NCBI GenBank assembly: GCA_016711435.1
Contig: JADJSY010000021.1
Span: 43,450-107,449, forward strand
Source: Lewinellaceae bacterium
GTDB lineage: Bacteria > Bacteroidota > Bacteroidia > Chitinophagales > Saprospiraceae
DNA: 64,000 bases
Direction of reading: 5' to 3'
Shown here: positions 33,054 to 41,894 of the stretch, in pieces
How the letters are laid out: every line of letters begins with the position of its first letter
Position numbering within the stretch: the stretch's first letter is position 1
The notes under the pieces: generated by a model
What the model was told of the DNA's origin: nothing
Seen by the model: only the letters and a program-made list of their open reading frames with translations
Databases searched by the model: none
Program-made: the position numbers and the translations under genes

Positions 33054-33440
33054 CTAATTTGTGGAGTACAGTCCCACCACATTCCCCTCACTATCCGTAA
33101 AAAAAGCGAACTGCCCCATATCGGGCCCGATTTCCGTTTTGGGAAATACCACCTGTCCGCCGGCGCCCGGGATGCGGCCCAGCACCGTATTGAGGTCATT
33201 GCCGCAGTCGAGGTACACTTTTGGGCCGCTGGCGCCGGCGGGTACGTACCCATCGCCGTGGCAGATAGCGCCGCCGATCCCGCCTTCTTCGCGGTTGTGG
33301 AGCAGAATTCCCATTCGAATGCCGGTCATATCCATTTCAGGCATTTCAAAATCGAAGATCGTTTCGTAGAATTTTTTGGCTCGTTCGAAATCGCTGACCG
33401 GAATTTCAAACCAGGCAATGGCGTTTTTAGTTGTTTCCAT
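33054..33440 (-). CDS. VOC family (glyoxalase fold) protein
   Basis: 128 residues with the two beta-alpha-beta-beta-beta modules of the vicinal oxygen chelate fold: AIAWFEIPVSDFERAKKFYE, a middle GGAICHGDGYVPAGASG, and FPKTEIGPDMGQFAFFTDSE. Similar stand-alone members are annotated as glyoxalase/bleomycin resistance-like; the substrate cannot be told from sequence. It is intact and convergent with the LTA-synthase-like gene. Confidence 0.85.
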   Translation of the reverse strand: METTKNAIAWFEIPVSDFERAKKFYETIFDFEMPEMDMTGIRMGILLHNREEGGIGGAICHGDGYVPAGASGPKVYLDCGNDLNTVLGRIPGAGGQVVFPKTEIGPDMGQFAFFTDSEGNVVGLYSTN

Positions 33441-33570
33441 AGCTTAAATATCAGTTTGGTGAAGAATAAAATGCTGACGTTTCTGCTGTTTCCGTGTTTC
33501 AGACCGCCAAGGTAAACATTCTGTGTTTTATTCAAAACAAAATGTTTATTTTTATCTACACTACTTTTTT

Positions 33571-33579
33571 TACTTTTGC
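33571..33579 (+). promoter_or_regulatory. -7 element (TACTTTTGC) upstream of the esterase gene
   Basis: Matches TAnnTTTGC, 48 nt before the ATG at 33628, in an A/T-rich divergent gap between the VOC and esterase genes. Confidence 0.5.
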
Positions 33580-33627
33580 CGAAGTCCAACATTTTTAACG
33601 CTCAACATTCATTCATTCTATTTTCAG

Positions 33628-34359
33628 ATGAAACGAGAAATCCACAACTGGTTTAGCCCGCGGCTAAACAAAAACATGGAAATCGCCATGTACGGCCACT
33701 TCGGGTTTAGTTTGTTACTGCTCCCGACTGCCGCTGCCGACTACCTTGAATATGAGCGTTTTCAACTCATTTCGGTACTGGAACCGCTGATCAATAGCGG
33801 TAAAGTCAAAGTGTTCAGCATCAACAGCATCAATTCGGAGGCCTGGCTGAACAACCGGATGCACCCGCGCCACAAAGCCATCCGCCACCAGCAGTTCAAT
33901 GCCTACGTGGAAAACGAGGTGGTGCCGTTTATCAAAATGCACAGCAGCGACAACACGCCGATCATTACGAGCGGCGCATCTCTCGGCGCTTTACACGCCG
34001 CGAACATGTTCTTTCGCCGGCCCGACCTGTTTGCAGGCACCATTGCCATGTCCGGCCTGTACGACCTGACTTCTTATACCAAGGGTTATTTTGACGAAGA
34101 CGTGTACTTCAACTCGCCCTGCCACTACCTGCCCAACTTGACCGACCACAATGTGCTGGAACGACTGCGGGCCAGCGGCCATATCCATATCATGACGGGC
34201 TCGGGCGACTATGAAGATCCGGAAGGTTCACGCCGGCTGGCGGGTATCCTCGCCGGCAAAGGTATCGGCTGCGACCTCGATATCTGGGGCGGCGATATGC
34301 GCCACGACTGGCCAACCTGGCGGGCGATGCTGCCGTATGTGCTGGACAAGAAATTTTGA
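33628..34359 (+). CDS. Esterase, alpha/beta-hydrolase (esterase D family-like)
   Basis: 243 residues starting MKREIHNWFSPRLNKNMEIA. The nucleophile elbow is SGASLGALHAANMFFRRPDL with Ser in GASLG, and SGLYDLTSYTKGYFDEDVYF follows. The C-terminal GGDMRHDWPTWRAMLPYVL supplies the catalytic His in HDW. No signal peptide, so it is cytoplasmic. This is the family of small putative esterases (PF00756-like) common in Bacteroidota. Natural substrate unknown. Confidence 0.85.
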   Translation: MKREIHNWFSPRLNKNMEIAMYGHFGFSLLLLPTAAADYLEYERFQLISVLEPLINSGKVKVFSINSINSEAWLNNRMHPRHKAIRHQQFNAYVENEVVPFIKMHSSDNTPIITSGASLGALHAANMFFRRPDLFAGTIAMSGLYDLTSYTKGYFDEDVYFNSPCHYLPNLTDHNVLERLRASGHIHIMTGSGDYEDPEGSRRLAGILAGKGIGCDLDIWGGDMRHDWPTWRAMLPYVLDKKF

Positions 34360-34365
34360 AGATTG

Positions 34366-34450
34366 TTGAGATTGTTGAGGGGTTGAGGGTGGTAACTCAG
34401 GCATTTAGTTACAACCCTCAACAATCTCAACCTCTCAACCCTCAACAACT
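34366..34450. repeat. GTTGAG-type inverted repeat with GGTGGTAACT core
   Basis: TTGTTGAGATTGTTGAGGGG is followed by the core GGTGGTAACTC...TAGTTACAACC and then CTCAACAATCTCAACC units. It fills most of the gap between the esterase stop and the convergent four-helix-bundle gene. The core is nearly the same as in the dyad at 34925-35034. Confidence 0.8.
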
Positions 34451-34465
34451 TAAAGCGCGTCAAGA

Positions 34466-34856
34466 TTACTTTGGAGGATTATTCTTCTGGCGTTTATGCT
34501 TTTCTAATTGAGAGAGACGAAGTGCGTTTATTTTTCGGGATATTTCCTCAATGAGTGGACGAATATCTGCTAAGTCAGATTGATGGATATATTTCAAGTC
34601 AACAGCAGTGATCAAAAGATTCAATACTTCTACCAGACTGCCATAGGCAATTTCAGAAAACCGGGCCTGTTCTTTCCTTTTGTCCTTCCGCTGCCTTCTG
34701 CAAGATTGCATGTTACAGAGAGACTAGCCCGGCGAACCTGTGAAGTCATGCCGAATTTTCATCATTAGGCAACTGCAATGAAAGGTGATAAACTTGTTTG
34801 TTCAACTCCCTTCCTCGTTGCCAAACTTCCAGTTTTTCAAAAGTGTAAGCGTGCAT
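34466..34856 (-). CDS. Four-helix-bundle protein (23S rRNA intervening-sequence type), two frameshifts
   Basis: Rebuilt across three frames. From the ATG at 34856: MHAYTFEKLEVWQRGRELNK, QVYHLSLQLPNDEN; then after a missing base near 34752 FGMTSQVRRASLSVTCNLAE GSG; then after a second break near 34690 KRKEQARFSEIAYGSLVEVL to KNNPPK. This is the standard IVP/S23-like family of about 125 residues. Members occur both inside 23S rRNA insertions and as free genes; this one is free, flanked by two repeat dyads. Its role outside rRNA is unknown. Confidence 0.75.
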
Positions 34857-34924
34857 AACATGTATGATTAAGTGAAATAATAACCCAAAAATACAATCCT
34901 CACAACAATCTCCATTCACTGCTC

Positions 34925-35034
34925 AACAGATTGTTGAGCGGTTGAGAGGTTGAGATTGTTGAGGGTGGTAACTAAATACTTGAGTTACCACCCTCAACAA
35001 CCTCAACCCCTCAACAATCTCAACTCTCAACAAT
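34925..35034. repeat. GTTGAG-type inverted repeat before the secreted esterase
   Basis: GTTGAGCGGTTGAGAGGTTG... leads into the core GGTGGTAACTAAATACTTGA and its complement, then CCTCAACAACCTCAACCCC units up to the start at 35037. The central TGGTAACT...AGTTACCA is fully palindromic. Confidence 0.85.
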
Positions 35035-35036
35035 TA

Positions 35037-35860
35037 TTGAAGCACCTCCTCTCCACCCTTTTGATCCTCAACACCTTGTATGCTCACGCCGGCCAGGTAG
35101 ACACTGTGGAGATTTTCAGTGTTGCCATGCAAAAACCGGTCAGGTGCCTGGTTATCAGGCCGGAAAACTACCATTTCACTGGCGAACGCTACCCGGTGTT
35201 GTACCTGCTGCACGGCTGGAGCGGCAATTACGCCGGCTGGCTCGGCGATGCTCCGCAATTGCGCGAACACGCCGACCGCTACCGGATGCTGATCGTCTGC
35301 CCCGACGGCGGCTACGACAGCTGGTACATCGACAGTCCGGTCGACTCGACGGTGCGGTATGAAACGCATATCGCTTCGGAAGTAGTGCAGTATGTGGACT
35401 ACTACTACTATACCCGGCAGGAACCGGGCGGGCGGGCCATTGCCGGGCTCAGTATGGGCGGGCACGGCGCGCTTTCACTGGCTATCCGGCACCCGGAGGT
35501 GTTCGGCGCGGCGGGAAGTATGGCCGGCGGCGTGGACCTGCGGCCCTGGAAAAAGAACAACTGGGACCTGGAAGGGGTGCTGGGCAACCCGCTGCTGCAC
35601 CCGGAAAACTGGGAGCACTATTCCGTGGTCAACCTCGTCAACCGCCTGCAAAAAAGCAAACAGCAACTCATTATCGACTGCGGCGACGGCGATTTTTTAT
35701 CGAAGGCAACCGCCTGCACCAGTTGCTGCTGGCGATGAAATATCCGCATGAGTACACGGAGCGCCCGGGCGAACACAACGATGATTACTGGGGTCGGGCC
35801 GTGGACTTTCAGGTGCTGTTTTTGATAGTTTTTTTGGGAGGGATGTACCGGCTGCTTTAG
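35037..35860 (+). CDS. Secreted esterase (S-formylglutathione hydrolase/feruloyl esterase-like), one frameshift
   Basis: I choose TTG 35037 (MKHLLSTLLILNTLYAHAGQ) because it gives a signal peptide and everything upstream is repeat DNA. The domain is of the esterase PF00756 kind: YPVLYLLHGWSGNYAGWLG, CPDGGYDSWYIDSP, and the nucleophile elbow GLSMGGHGALSLAIRHPEVF. A run of six T near 35695 lacks one base; the next frame continues FIEGNRLHQLLLAMKYPHEY with HNDDYWG supplying the catalytic His. Such enzymes often deacetylate or de-esterify plant glycans, which would fit the nearby xylanase, but this is inference. Confidence 0.85.
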
Positions 35861-35887
35861 TTGCCGGTACACATATCTCAAACTTCC

Positions 35888-36662
35888 TCAAAAACGACCC
35901 CAATTTCCCCTGCAACGCTTCCGCCGTTTTTGATACGCATGGTTCGGGTTACCGGCAATGCGGTTCCAGCAGGTTTTGAAAATCTGCGTTATCCGTTTGT
36001 CCGGCCGCCAGGTAAACGAGCAGCAGGTTCCATTCCGCTTTTTCCTGAAATTTGGCTTCATTGCGCTGTATGGATGCCTGAAAAGCCGCAATAGCCAGGT
36101 CGTAATGCTTCAATTGACCGGCCGTGTGGCCCAGGTAATACTGCGCTTCGGCGTACCGCTCGTTGTCGGGCGGGATGCTTTTGAAAAAATCTTCGGCAGC
36201 CTGTAAGTTATTGTTTTCCAGGGCTTTAAACCCTGTTTCCAATGGATTATCCAGGGCAGCACCGGAGCGGAAAGTACCCGTATCGGGCGCTTCGTATTGC
36301 GCGGCAAAGATTGCTTCATCGCTGTAATCGCGGCTCACCCATTGGATGGAAAACCAGCCCAGGATCAGGGTTACGCTGGCCGCAGCCGCTAAGCGCATCC
36401 ACATGGGGCGCATGGTTACCCGGCGGGCGGTTAAAGGGCAGCAGTGGCGCCGCTGTCGCTTGCGGCCCAGCCCTGCAGTTGGCGGGCGCAATTGCGCTTC
36501 CACACCCTGCTCGATGACTTCCTGGCCCAGGCGATACAGTTCGAGTGCCTGCCGCAGTTCGGCGTTGGAGGCCAGTTCGGCTTCAAACGCTGTGCGTTCC
36601 GCTTCGGGCATCAGGCCAGTTTCGTATTGTTCAACTCGTTCAATGTACAGTTCTATTTCCAT
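35888..36662 (-). CDS. Anti-sigma-factor-like membrane protein with TPR domain (C-terminal frameshift)
   Basis: Starts MEIELYIERVEQYETGLMPE at 36662. The N-terminal region ERTAFEAELASNAELRQALE is the zinc-less anti-sigma-like part common in Bacteroidota. A single membrane span lies near residues 92-110 (LAAAASVTLILGWFSIQWV), followed by periplasmic TPR-like helices (LENNNLQAAEDFFKSIPPDN, AEAQYYLGHTAGQLKHYDLA). The first frame stops at 35949; the next carries NRIAGNPNHAYQKR, a natural C-terminus, to about 35888. It follows the ECF sigma gene by 5 nt and likely restrains that sigma factor. Confidence 0.75.
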
Positions 36663-36667
36663 GATAG

Positions 36668-37261
36668 TCAGCGAGATAGTAAATGTTCAACATGAGGATT
36701 TTTCTGGATGACTTCCAACAGCGACACGTGGCAGCGGTATTTGGCTTTGCGGGCCATATCGGAACTGGAGAAGCCGAGTGTCTCGGCGATTTCCTCCATC
36801 GAATAAGAAAGTTTCCACAATTCCAGAATTTGCCGGCAACGTTCGCCCAGTTCATTCAGCAATCGGTTCAACACGTCTTTTCGCTCCTCCGTTATCAGTG
36901 TCAGTTCCGGTGTCAGCGGGTCCGCTTCAGTCGTTACGGGCATTTCGGCTACGGTGCTCGTGTGCGCTTTTTTGCGGAGTTGGTTCATCCACAAAAAACG
37001 GCAGATCGAGTACAGATAACCTTTCAGCGGCGCTTCTCCCCTGAATTTGCCTTCCCTGATGTTGCGGTCGAGCACGATAATGCCTTCGTGAAACATATCC
37101 TGCCCGTCCGTCGCATCACCGCGGTGGTTGCGTACAAACGCGCCCACCATTCGTTTCAGGTCGCTGTCTTCATAGATGGCTTTCAACGCCGTTTCGCGTC
37201 CCTGACCGCCTGAAGAGATGGCTGTTACCAGTTGTTCATCCGTGAAATCCGGTTTCTTCAT
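36668..37261 (-). CDS. ECF-type RNA polymerase sigma factor
   Basis: 197 residues. Region 2 is in RMVGAFVRNHRGDATDGQDM, FHEGIIVLDRNI and GYLYSICRFLWMNQLRKKAH; region 4 in LNELGERCRQILELWKLSYS, MEEIAETLGFSSSDMARKAK. It would direct RNA polymerase to a small regulon, controlled by the anti-sigma-like gene directly downstream. The gene is divergent from the TPR-CHAT gene, an arrangement I associate with Saprospiraceae genomes; the CHAT gene may be a target or partner. Confidence 0.9.
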   Translation of the reverse strand: MKKPDFTDEQLVTAISSGGQGRETALKAIYEDSDLKRMVGAFVRNHRGDATDGQDMFHEGIIVLDRNIREGKFRGEAPLKGYLYSICRFLWMNQLRKKAHTSTVAEMPVTTEADPLTPELTLITEERKDVLNRLLNELGERCRQILELWKLSYSMEEIAETLGFSSSDMARKAKYRCHVSLLEVIQKNPHVEHLLSR

Positions 37262-37303
37262 GTTGATGTGTTTTGTTCGGTAAAATGTACCTGGGTTTTT
37301 TTT

Positions 37304-37428
37304 TTTTTACCACATAAGTAGTTATTGGTTATCAGTTATTAGTTATCCGGCTTGATACTCAAGCATTTGTATAAACAATAACGCAAACTGAATTTAACCC
37401 GGCGATTAAGTCTACTATGTGGTAAAAA
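37304..37428. mobile_element. MITE-like element with 13-bp terminal inverted repeats
   Basis: TTTTTACCACATA (37304-37316) and TATGTGGTAAAAA (37416-37428) are perfect inverted repeats enclosing 99 nt that contain GTTATTGGTTATCAGTTATT heptads and TCAAGCATTTGTA. No coding capacity. It sits in the gap between the sigma factor and TPR-CHAT genes. A similar CAAGCATTTGTAAA segment after the same heptads occurs at 42841-42890. Confidence 0.5.
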
Positions 37429-37597
37429 GTATATTATCTCGCAAAGAAATACGTTTTTTGCTGCTCGAAAAGTAACTTGGGGTCGATAAAGGTATTGACA
37501 TTCTCGAAAAACGGCAATTCAGGCTGAAAACTGATTTCTATTACCACAAAGCACACCAATATGAGTCACCTCGAATTTTATGGCGCCTAAATGACGC

Positions 37598-37702
37598 CAT
37601 GCCCCTTTGTCATTCTGACGGAATCTGTCCGCTCTACGAGGGAAAAACAGTGGAAACGCGCCTTAGAGTGGACAGATTCCGCCAGAATGACAAAGGGGCA
37701 TG
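37598..37702. mobile_element. Palindromic element, 39-bp arms (MITE-like)
   Basis: CATGCCCCTTTGTCATTCTG to CTCTA (37598-37636) is repeated in inverse at 37664-37702 with one mismatch, around a 27-nt loop. The GTCATTCTGACGGAATC part recalls palindromic units dispersed in many bacterial genomes. A small ATGGCG/CGCCAT hairpin lies just before it (37580-37600). No coding capacity. The rest of 37429-37810 shows no gene. Confidence 0.7.
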
Positions 37703-37810
37703 GGTAGCCAAAAGTAGCAAAAGGCCAGATTGCACGATTGCGAATAAAACCCGGAGGGATGACGCATGTTTGTGACCTTTGTGGCAGAAAAAATCAGACT
37801 ATCCGAAAAC

Positions 37811-37846
37811 CACCTCAACAATCTCAACCCTCAACCACTCAACAAC
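37811..37846 (+). repeat. A/C-rich heptad arm before the TPR-CHAT gene
   Basis: CACCTCAACAATCTCAACCC and CTCAACCACTCAACAAC: GTTGAG-type units in reverse, placed directly before the ATG at 37851. No G/T-rich partner arm is present nearby. Confidence 0.55.
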
Positions 37847-37850
37847 TTCT

Positions 37851-40800
37851 ATGCTCCGCCTGCTCCCGCTCTGCTTCCTCCTCCTGCTGACCACCGGCCA
37901 GCAACGGGACAGCACGTCGGGGGTACGTTTGTTGCACGAAGCGCAGACGCTGTTTGATTCGGCCCGGTACGACGAAGCGCTTGAACGGGCACAAAGCGCC
38001 ATGGGTAATTTCAAGGCCGATGCGCCCGGGTGGTGCAGTGCCTGCTGCTAATGGGCCATGTTTTCTGGAAAAAGGCGATTTCGAGGCAGCAGGGCAGCAA
38101 TACCGGCAGGCGCTGGATATTTTTAAGGCTGAGCCGGGCAAAGAAAATGCGTTTACCGCCCAGGCAATCAATAGTTTAGGCGAATATTTTTACAAAAAAA
38201 ATGAATACGAAACAGCCGAAACCCGGTACAAACAAGCCCTGCAAATCCGCCTGCTTTTGTTCGGCCACCACCATGAATCGGTAGCGGATTCCTACAACAA
38301 CCTTGGCAACTGCTCCGTGCAAAAAGGACGGTACATGGAAGCCCTGGCCCGGCACCAAAAAGCGCTCGACATCCGGCGGCAGTTGCTGCCACCCGGGCAC
38401 CCCGACCTGGCTACGAGCAACAACAACCTTGGCAACTGTTACCTGCTTTTGGGAAATTACACCGATGCGCTGCACTCCTTCGAATCGGCCCTGCGCATCC
38501 GGGAAAAGGCGTTGGGCCCCGACCACCCAAAAACCGCCCAGGTACTGAACAACCTGGGCAATTGCTACGCTGCACTGGGTCAACGCGGACCGGCAGCGCG
38601 TTTTTACCAGCAGGCCATCGACATCCGCCGCAGGCATTTCGGCGCCGACCATCCGGGTATTGCGGCTGCGCTGGAGAACATCGGCGACCTGCATTTCGAG
38701 AACGGCGATTCATTGCCGCCCTCGATGCGTTCCGGGAAGCCTTCGGCATTCAACAGGCGATTCACCCTGCGCGCAGTGCGCCGGTCGCTTCGCTGCAACA
38801 AAAAATGGGACTTTGTTACCAGTACGAAGGCGATTACAACCGGGCGCTGGCGCTGCAACTCGACGCTGTCGAAGTGCTTTCCGAATCCCTGGGAGCCACC
38901 CACCCTTCCATGGCCGGACCCAACAACAACCTCGGGAATTGTTTTGCCGGAATAAAAGACTACAAGCGGGCCATTGATTACTACCGGAAAGCCGAAAGGG
39001 TTTACCTGTTGTTGGGTCAACAAAAATCCGGACCTCGCTTTGCTCTATAACAACCTGGGCGTCGCTTTTCTGGAAACAAATGAGGCAAAACGGCATTCGG
39101 CTATTTTGAAAAGCCGAAAAAACGATCCACAACAACGCCTGGACGCATCCGATCTTTCCATTTACCTGAAAAACAAAGCCCTGGCGCTCGAACGCTTGGG
39201 AGAGGAGCAGGCTGCCCTGAACACTTTCGAACAAGCGCTCCAGGTAGGTTCCAACTCGGACCCTGTAAACAAATCGGAGGTGCTAACAGCCTATGGATCA
39301 ACGCTTTGCCGGCGCGGAATGCGCAACAACGACACCACATTGCTCCGCCAATCCATCACGATGCTGGAAGCAGCCTTGCAACAAGCCGACAGCCTGCGCC
39401 TGCTATTGACCGCAGCTGCCGCCCGGCAACGCTGGCTCGACAAACAGTACCCCACCCTTTTGAGCGCGATAGAAGCCTGTTTCAGATTGTGGCAGCAAAC
39501 GGGGGAAACGCCCCTGCTGGAACGCGCCTTTTTGCTCGCCGAACGTTGCAGGAGCCTGCAACTGCTCGAAAACCTGCACAAAGAACGGGCGGAGCGTTTT
39601 GTGGGCGTGCCCGATTCGTTGCTGGAAAAAGAACGTTACTGGGGTGACGAACTGAACCGCCGGGAAAAAAACCGCCTGACCTGGCTGGGTGAAGGCGCCA
39701 CAGAAAAAGCCCGCAATGCAGAAGCGGGCATCACCGAAGCGCGGCAAATTCTCCACGAACTGGTGGCGGAAATCGAGCAAAAATACCCAGCTTATTTCCG
39801 TTTGAAATACACGATCCAGACGGCTACCGTCGAAACGGTGCGAAAAGAATTGCTGCAGGAGGGCGACCGGGCACTGGTGGAATATTTTATGGCGGACAGC
39901 GCGGTGTTTGTGTTTGTGATTACCCGCGATGTTTTTCAGGGTATCCGGCTGGCCAAAAATTTCCCGCTCGAATCCTGGGTTTCCGATTTCAGAAACAGCA
40001 TCCAGGCATATCCGGGGGCTTCCGGTCCGGCAGCGGCAACCCTGTCCGCCACGTATGCCGACCGGGCTTACCGTATTTTTCAGTCTGTGGTAGCGCCGGT
40101 GCAGGCTGCCGTGGCATTGCCTGAAAAACTGATTATTATCCCCGACGGAGCACTGTCTTATGTGCCTTTCGAGGCGCTGCTTTGCGAACAACCCGTTGAA
40201 ATCCAACAGTTTAAACGACACCATTACCTGCTGCGCGATTACCAGATCAGTTACGGGTATTCCGCGACACAACTGGCTGACCTGAATGCGGCGCCGGTTG
40301 TTCAGGGCACAAAGACCTTGCTGGCTGTAGCGCCGGATTTCAACAATAACCCCTACGGGCTGCGGCCTTTGCAATACAACCGGGTAGAAGCACGGGAGGT
40401 TTGTACGCTGCTGAAGGGCGATCTGCTGGAGGACGAAAAGGCCGGCGTGGATGCCTTTTTAAAAGATGCCGGGGATTATCGCATCCTGCTGTTGGCCACA
40501 CACGGGCAGGCGAGCAGCGCTGCGGGCGACCTATCCTACCTGGCTTTTGCCGCTGCCGATACACAAAGCAGCGCGTATTTGTATGTGCGCGACTTGTATC
40601 TGCAACATTTCCCGGCGGAACTGGTGGTGCTCAGCGCCTGCGAAACAAGTGTCGGGGAGTACCGGCTGGGCGAAGGTGTCATCAGCCTGGCCAAAGGTTT
40701 TTTCACGCCGGTGCGCGCAGTATTGTCGCCACGCTTTGGAGTGTGGACGACGCGAAAAACGCGAAACTGATCCGGATGTTTTTTGAAAATATCCGCTCCG

Positions 40801-40970
40801 GTATGCCCAAAGACGAGGCCCTGCGGCAGGCAAAACTGCGTTTTTTGAACGAACTGCCGCACGACGAGGCGCATCCGGTGTTTTGGGCGGCGACTGTAGC
40901 CAATGGGGGATCTTTTTATGGATGGCAGTCTGCTGGGGGTGAGGCATTTTATTTTTTGTATGGCGGATAA
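37851..40970 (+). CDS. Secreted TPR-CHAT (caspase-like) protein, several frameshifts
   Basis: About 1035 residues when joined. A signal peptide MLRLLPLCFLLLLTTGQQRD leads into eight or more TPR units, several with the NNLGNCYxxLG pattern of kinesin-light-chain-like repeats (38280-39050). The C-terminal CHAT domain has the His in LLATHGQ (codon 40501-40503) and the Cys in LSACETS (40639-40641), 46 codons apart, so a caspase-like dyad is present. It ends ARSIVATLWSVDD to HPVFWAATVANGGSFYG. Frame breaks lie near 38040, 38700, 39025 and 40710, and perhaps a compensated pair near 39075-39120. It is divergent from the ECF sigma pair. Confidence 0.8.
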
Positions 40971-41121
40971 GTTAGCGTAGGATCGGCTGGGATATTGAGG
41001 TGGTCAACACTACGCTTAGAGAACTGAAACACGGCTTGAATAGATGATACACGGATGTTAAAATTTGATGTTCCATTGTCGTTATTACCCATTCCATCAT
41101 GAAATCATACAAATCTTGATC

Positions 41122-41130
41122 TACCTTTGC
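41122..41130 (+). promoter_or_regulatory. -7 element (TACCTTTGC)
   Basis: Matches TAnnTTTGC 29 nt before the ATG at 41160. No clear -33 TTTG at normal spacing. The stretch 40971-41121 holds nothing else I can identify. Confidence 0.5.
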
Positions 41131-41159
41131 CCTTATTTTTCACCACAACAAAACATCCC

Positions 41160-41792
41160 ATGAGTAAAAAGATTTTCTCGCTTTTCCTGTTGGTTTTCAG
41201 CAGCATACTGGTTTTTGCCCAAAAGTCGGACGTAGATAAGGCTTACGACGAAGCCTGCACCTGCATTGTAGGTCTGGAGAAACAAAAACTGGATACCGAA
41301 GCCAAAAAAGCGAAAGGTATGGAATGCATGCAGAACGTCATGATGAAGCACATCGAGGCGCTTGCCAAGGACAATGGCTATGAACTCGACGAAATAAATG
41401 CAGAAACCGGCCGCTTGATTGGCGAAAAATTCAGCCAGACCCTGGTGAGCAAATGCCCGGGCTCCATCAGTTTCTTTATGGAAGTCAGCAAAGGAGAAAT
41501 TGAGAAAAACGGTGTGCCGCTCACAGCGCAATATACCGACAGCGGCTCCACGGCAGGCACGTTCGTCCGGCTCGAAACCTCCGGCGATTCGCCAAAAATT
41601 ATCCTCAAACTGGAAGATGGCAGTGAAGAATCGTTCCTCTGGCTGCGCCCGTTCACCGGCTCGGACACGTTTGAGTCGCAGTACAAATCCATGGTCAATA
41701 AAAAAGTGACGGTCGAATGGGGCGAATTCCGCAAATACGTATTCAGCATGAAAGGATACGCGAAAGTGCGGGAGGTGACTTCTTTGAAATAG
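41160..41792 (+). CDS. Secreted protein of unknown function
   Basis: Starts MSKKIFSLFLLVFSSILVFA (signal peptide). The mature 190 residues begin with a helical segment with two close cysteines (YDEACTCIVGLEKQK, KGMECMQNVMMKHIEALAKD) and continue with a small beta domain (GTFVRLETSGDSPKIILKLE, VTVEWGEFRKYVFSMKGYAK). I do not recognise the family. The ATG at 41160 is chosen over an upstream ATG because it starts the signal peptide and lies right after the -7 element. Confidence 0.7.
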   Translation: MSKKIFSLFLLVFSSILVFAQKSDVDKAYDEACTCIVGLEKQKLDTEAKKAKGMECMQNVMMKHIEALAKDNGYELDEINAETGRLIGEKFSQTLVSKCPGSISFFMEVSKGEIEKNGVPLTAQYTDSGSTAGTFVRLETSGDSPKIILKLEDGSEESFLWLRPFTGSDTFESQYKSMVNKKVTVEWGEFRKYVFSMKGYAKVREVTSLK

Positions 41793-41893
41793 TGTTTCGT
41801 ATTTAGTGTTTAGTGTTTAGGGGTACTTTGCCAAAACTACACGATTACCTTGGGCAAAGTACCCCTAAACACTAAACACTAAATACTAAACAC
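41793..41893. repeat. TAGTGTT-type inverted repeat filling a convergent gap
   Basis: The left arm TATTTAGTGTTTAGTGTTTA starts right after the stop at 41792. The right arm AAACACTAAACACTAAATAC ends just before the stop of the convergent gene at 41895. The inner GGGGTACTTTGCC / GGGCAAAGTACCCC core and its loop AAAACTACACGATTA resemble the core at 32934-33053. Confidence 0.9.
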
Positions 41894-41894
41894 C

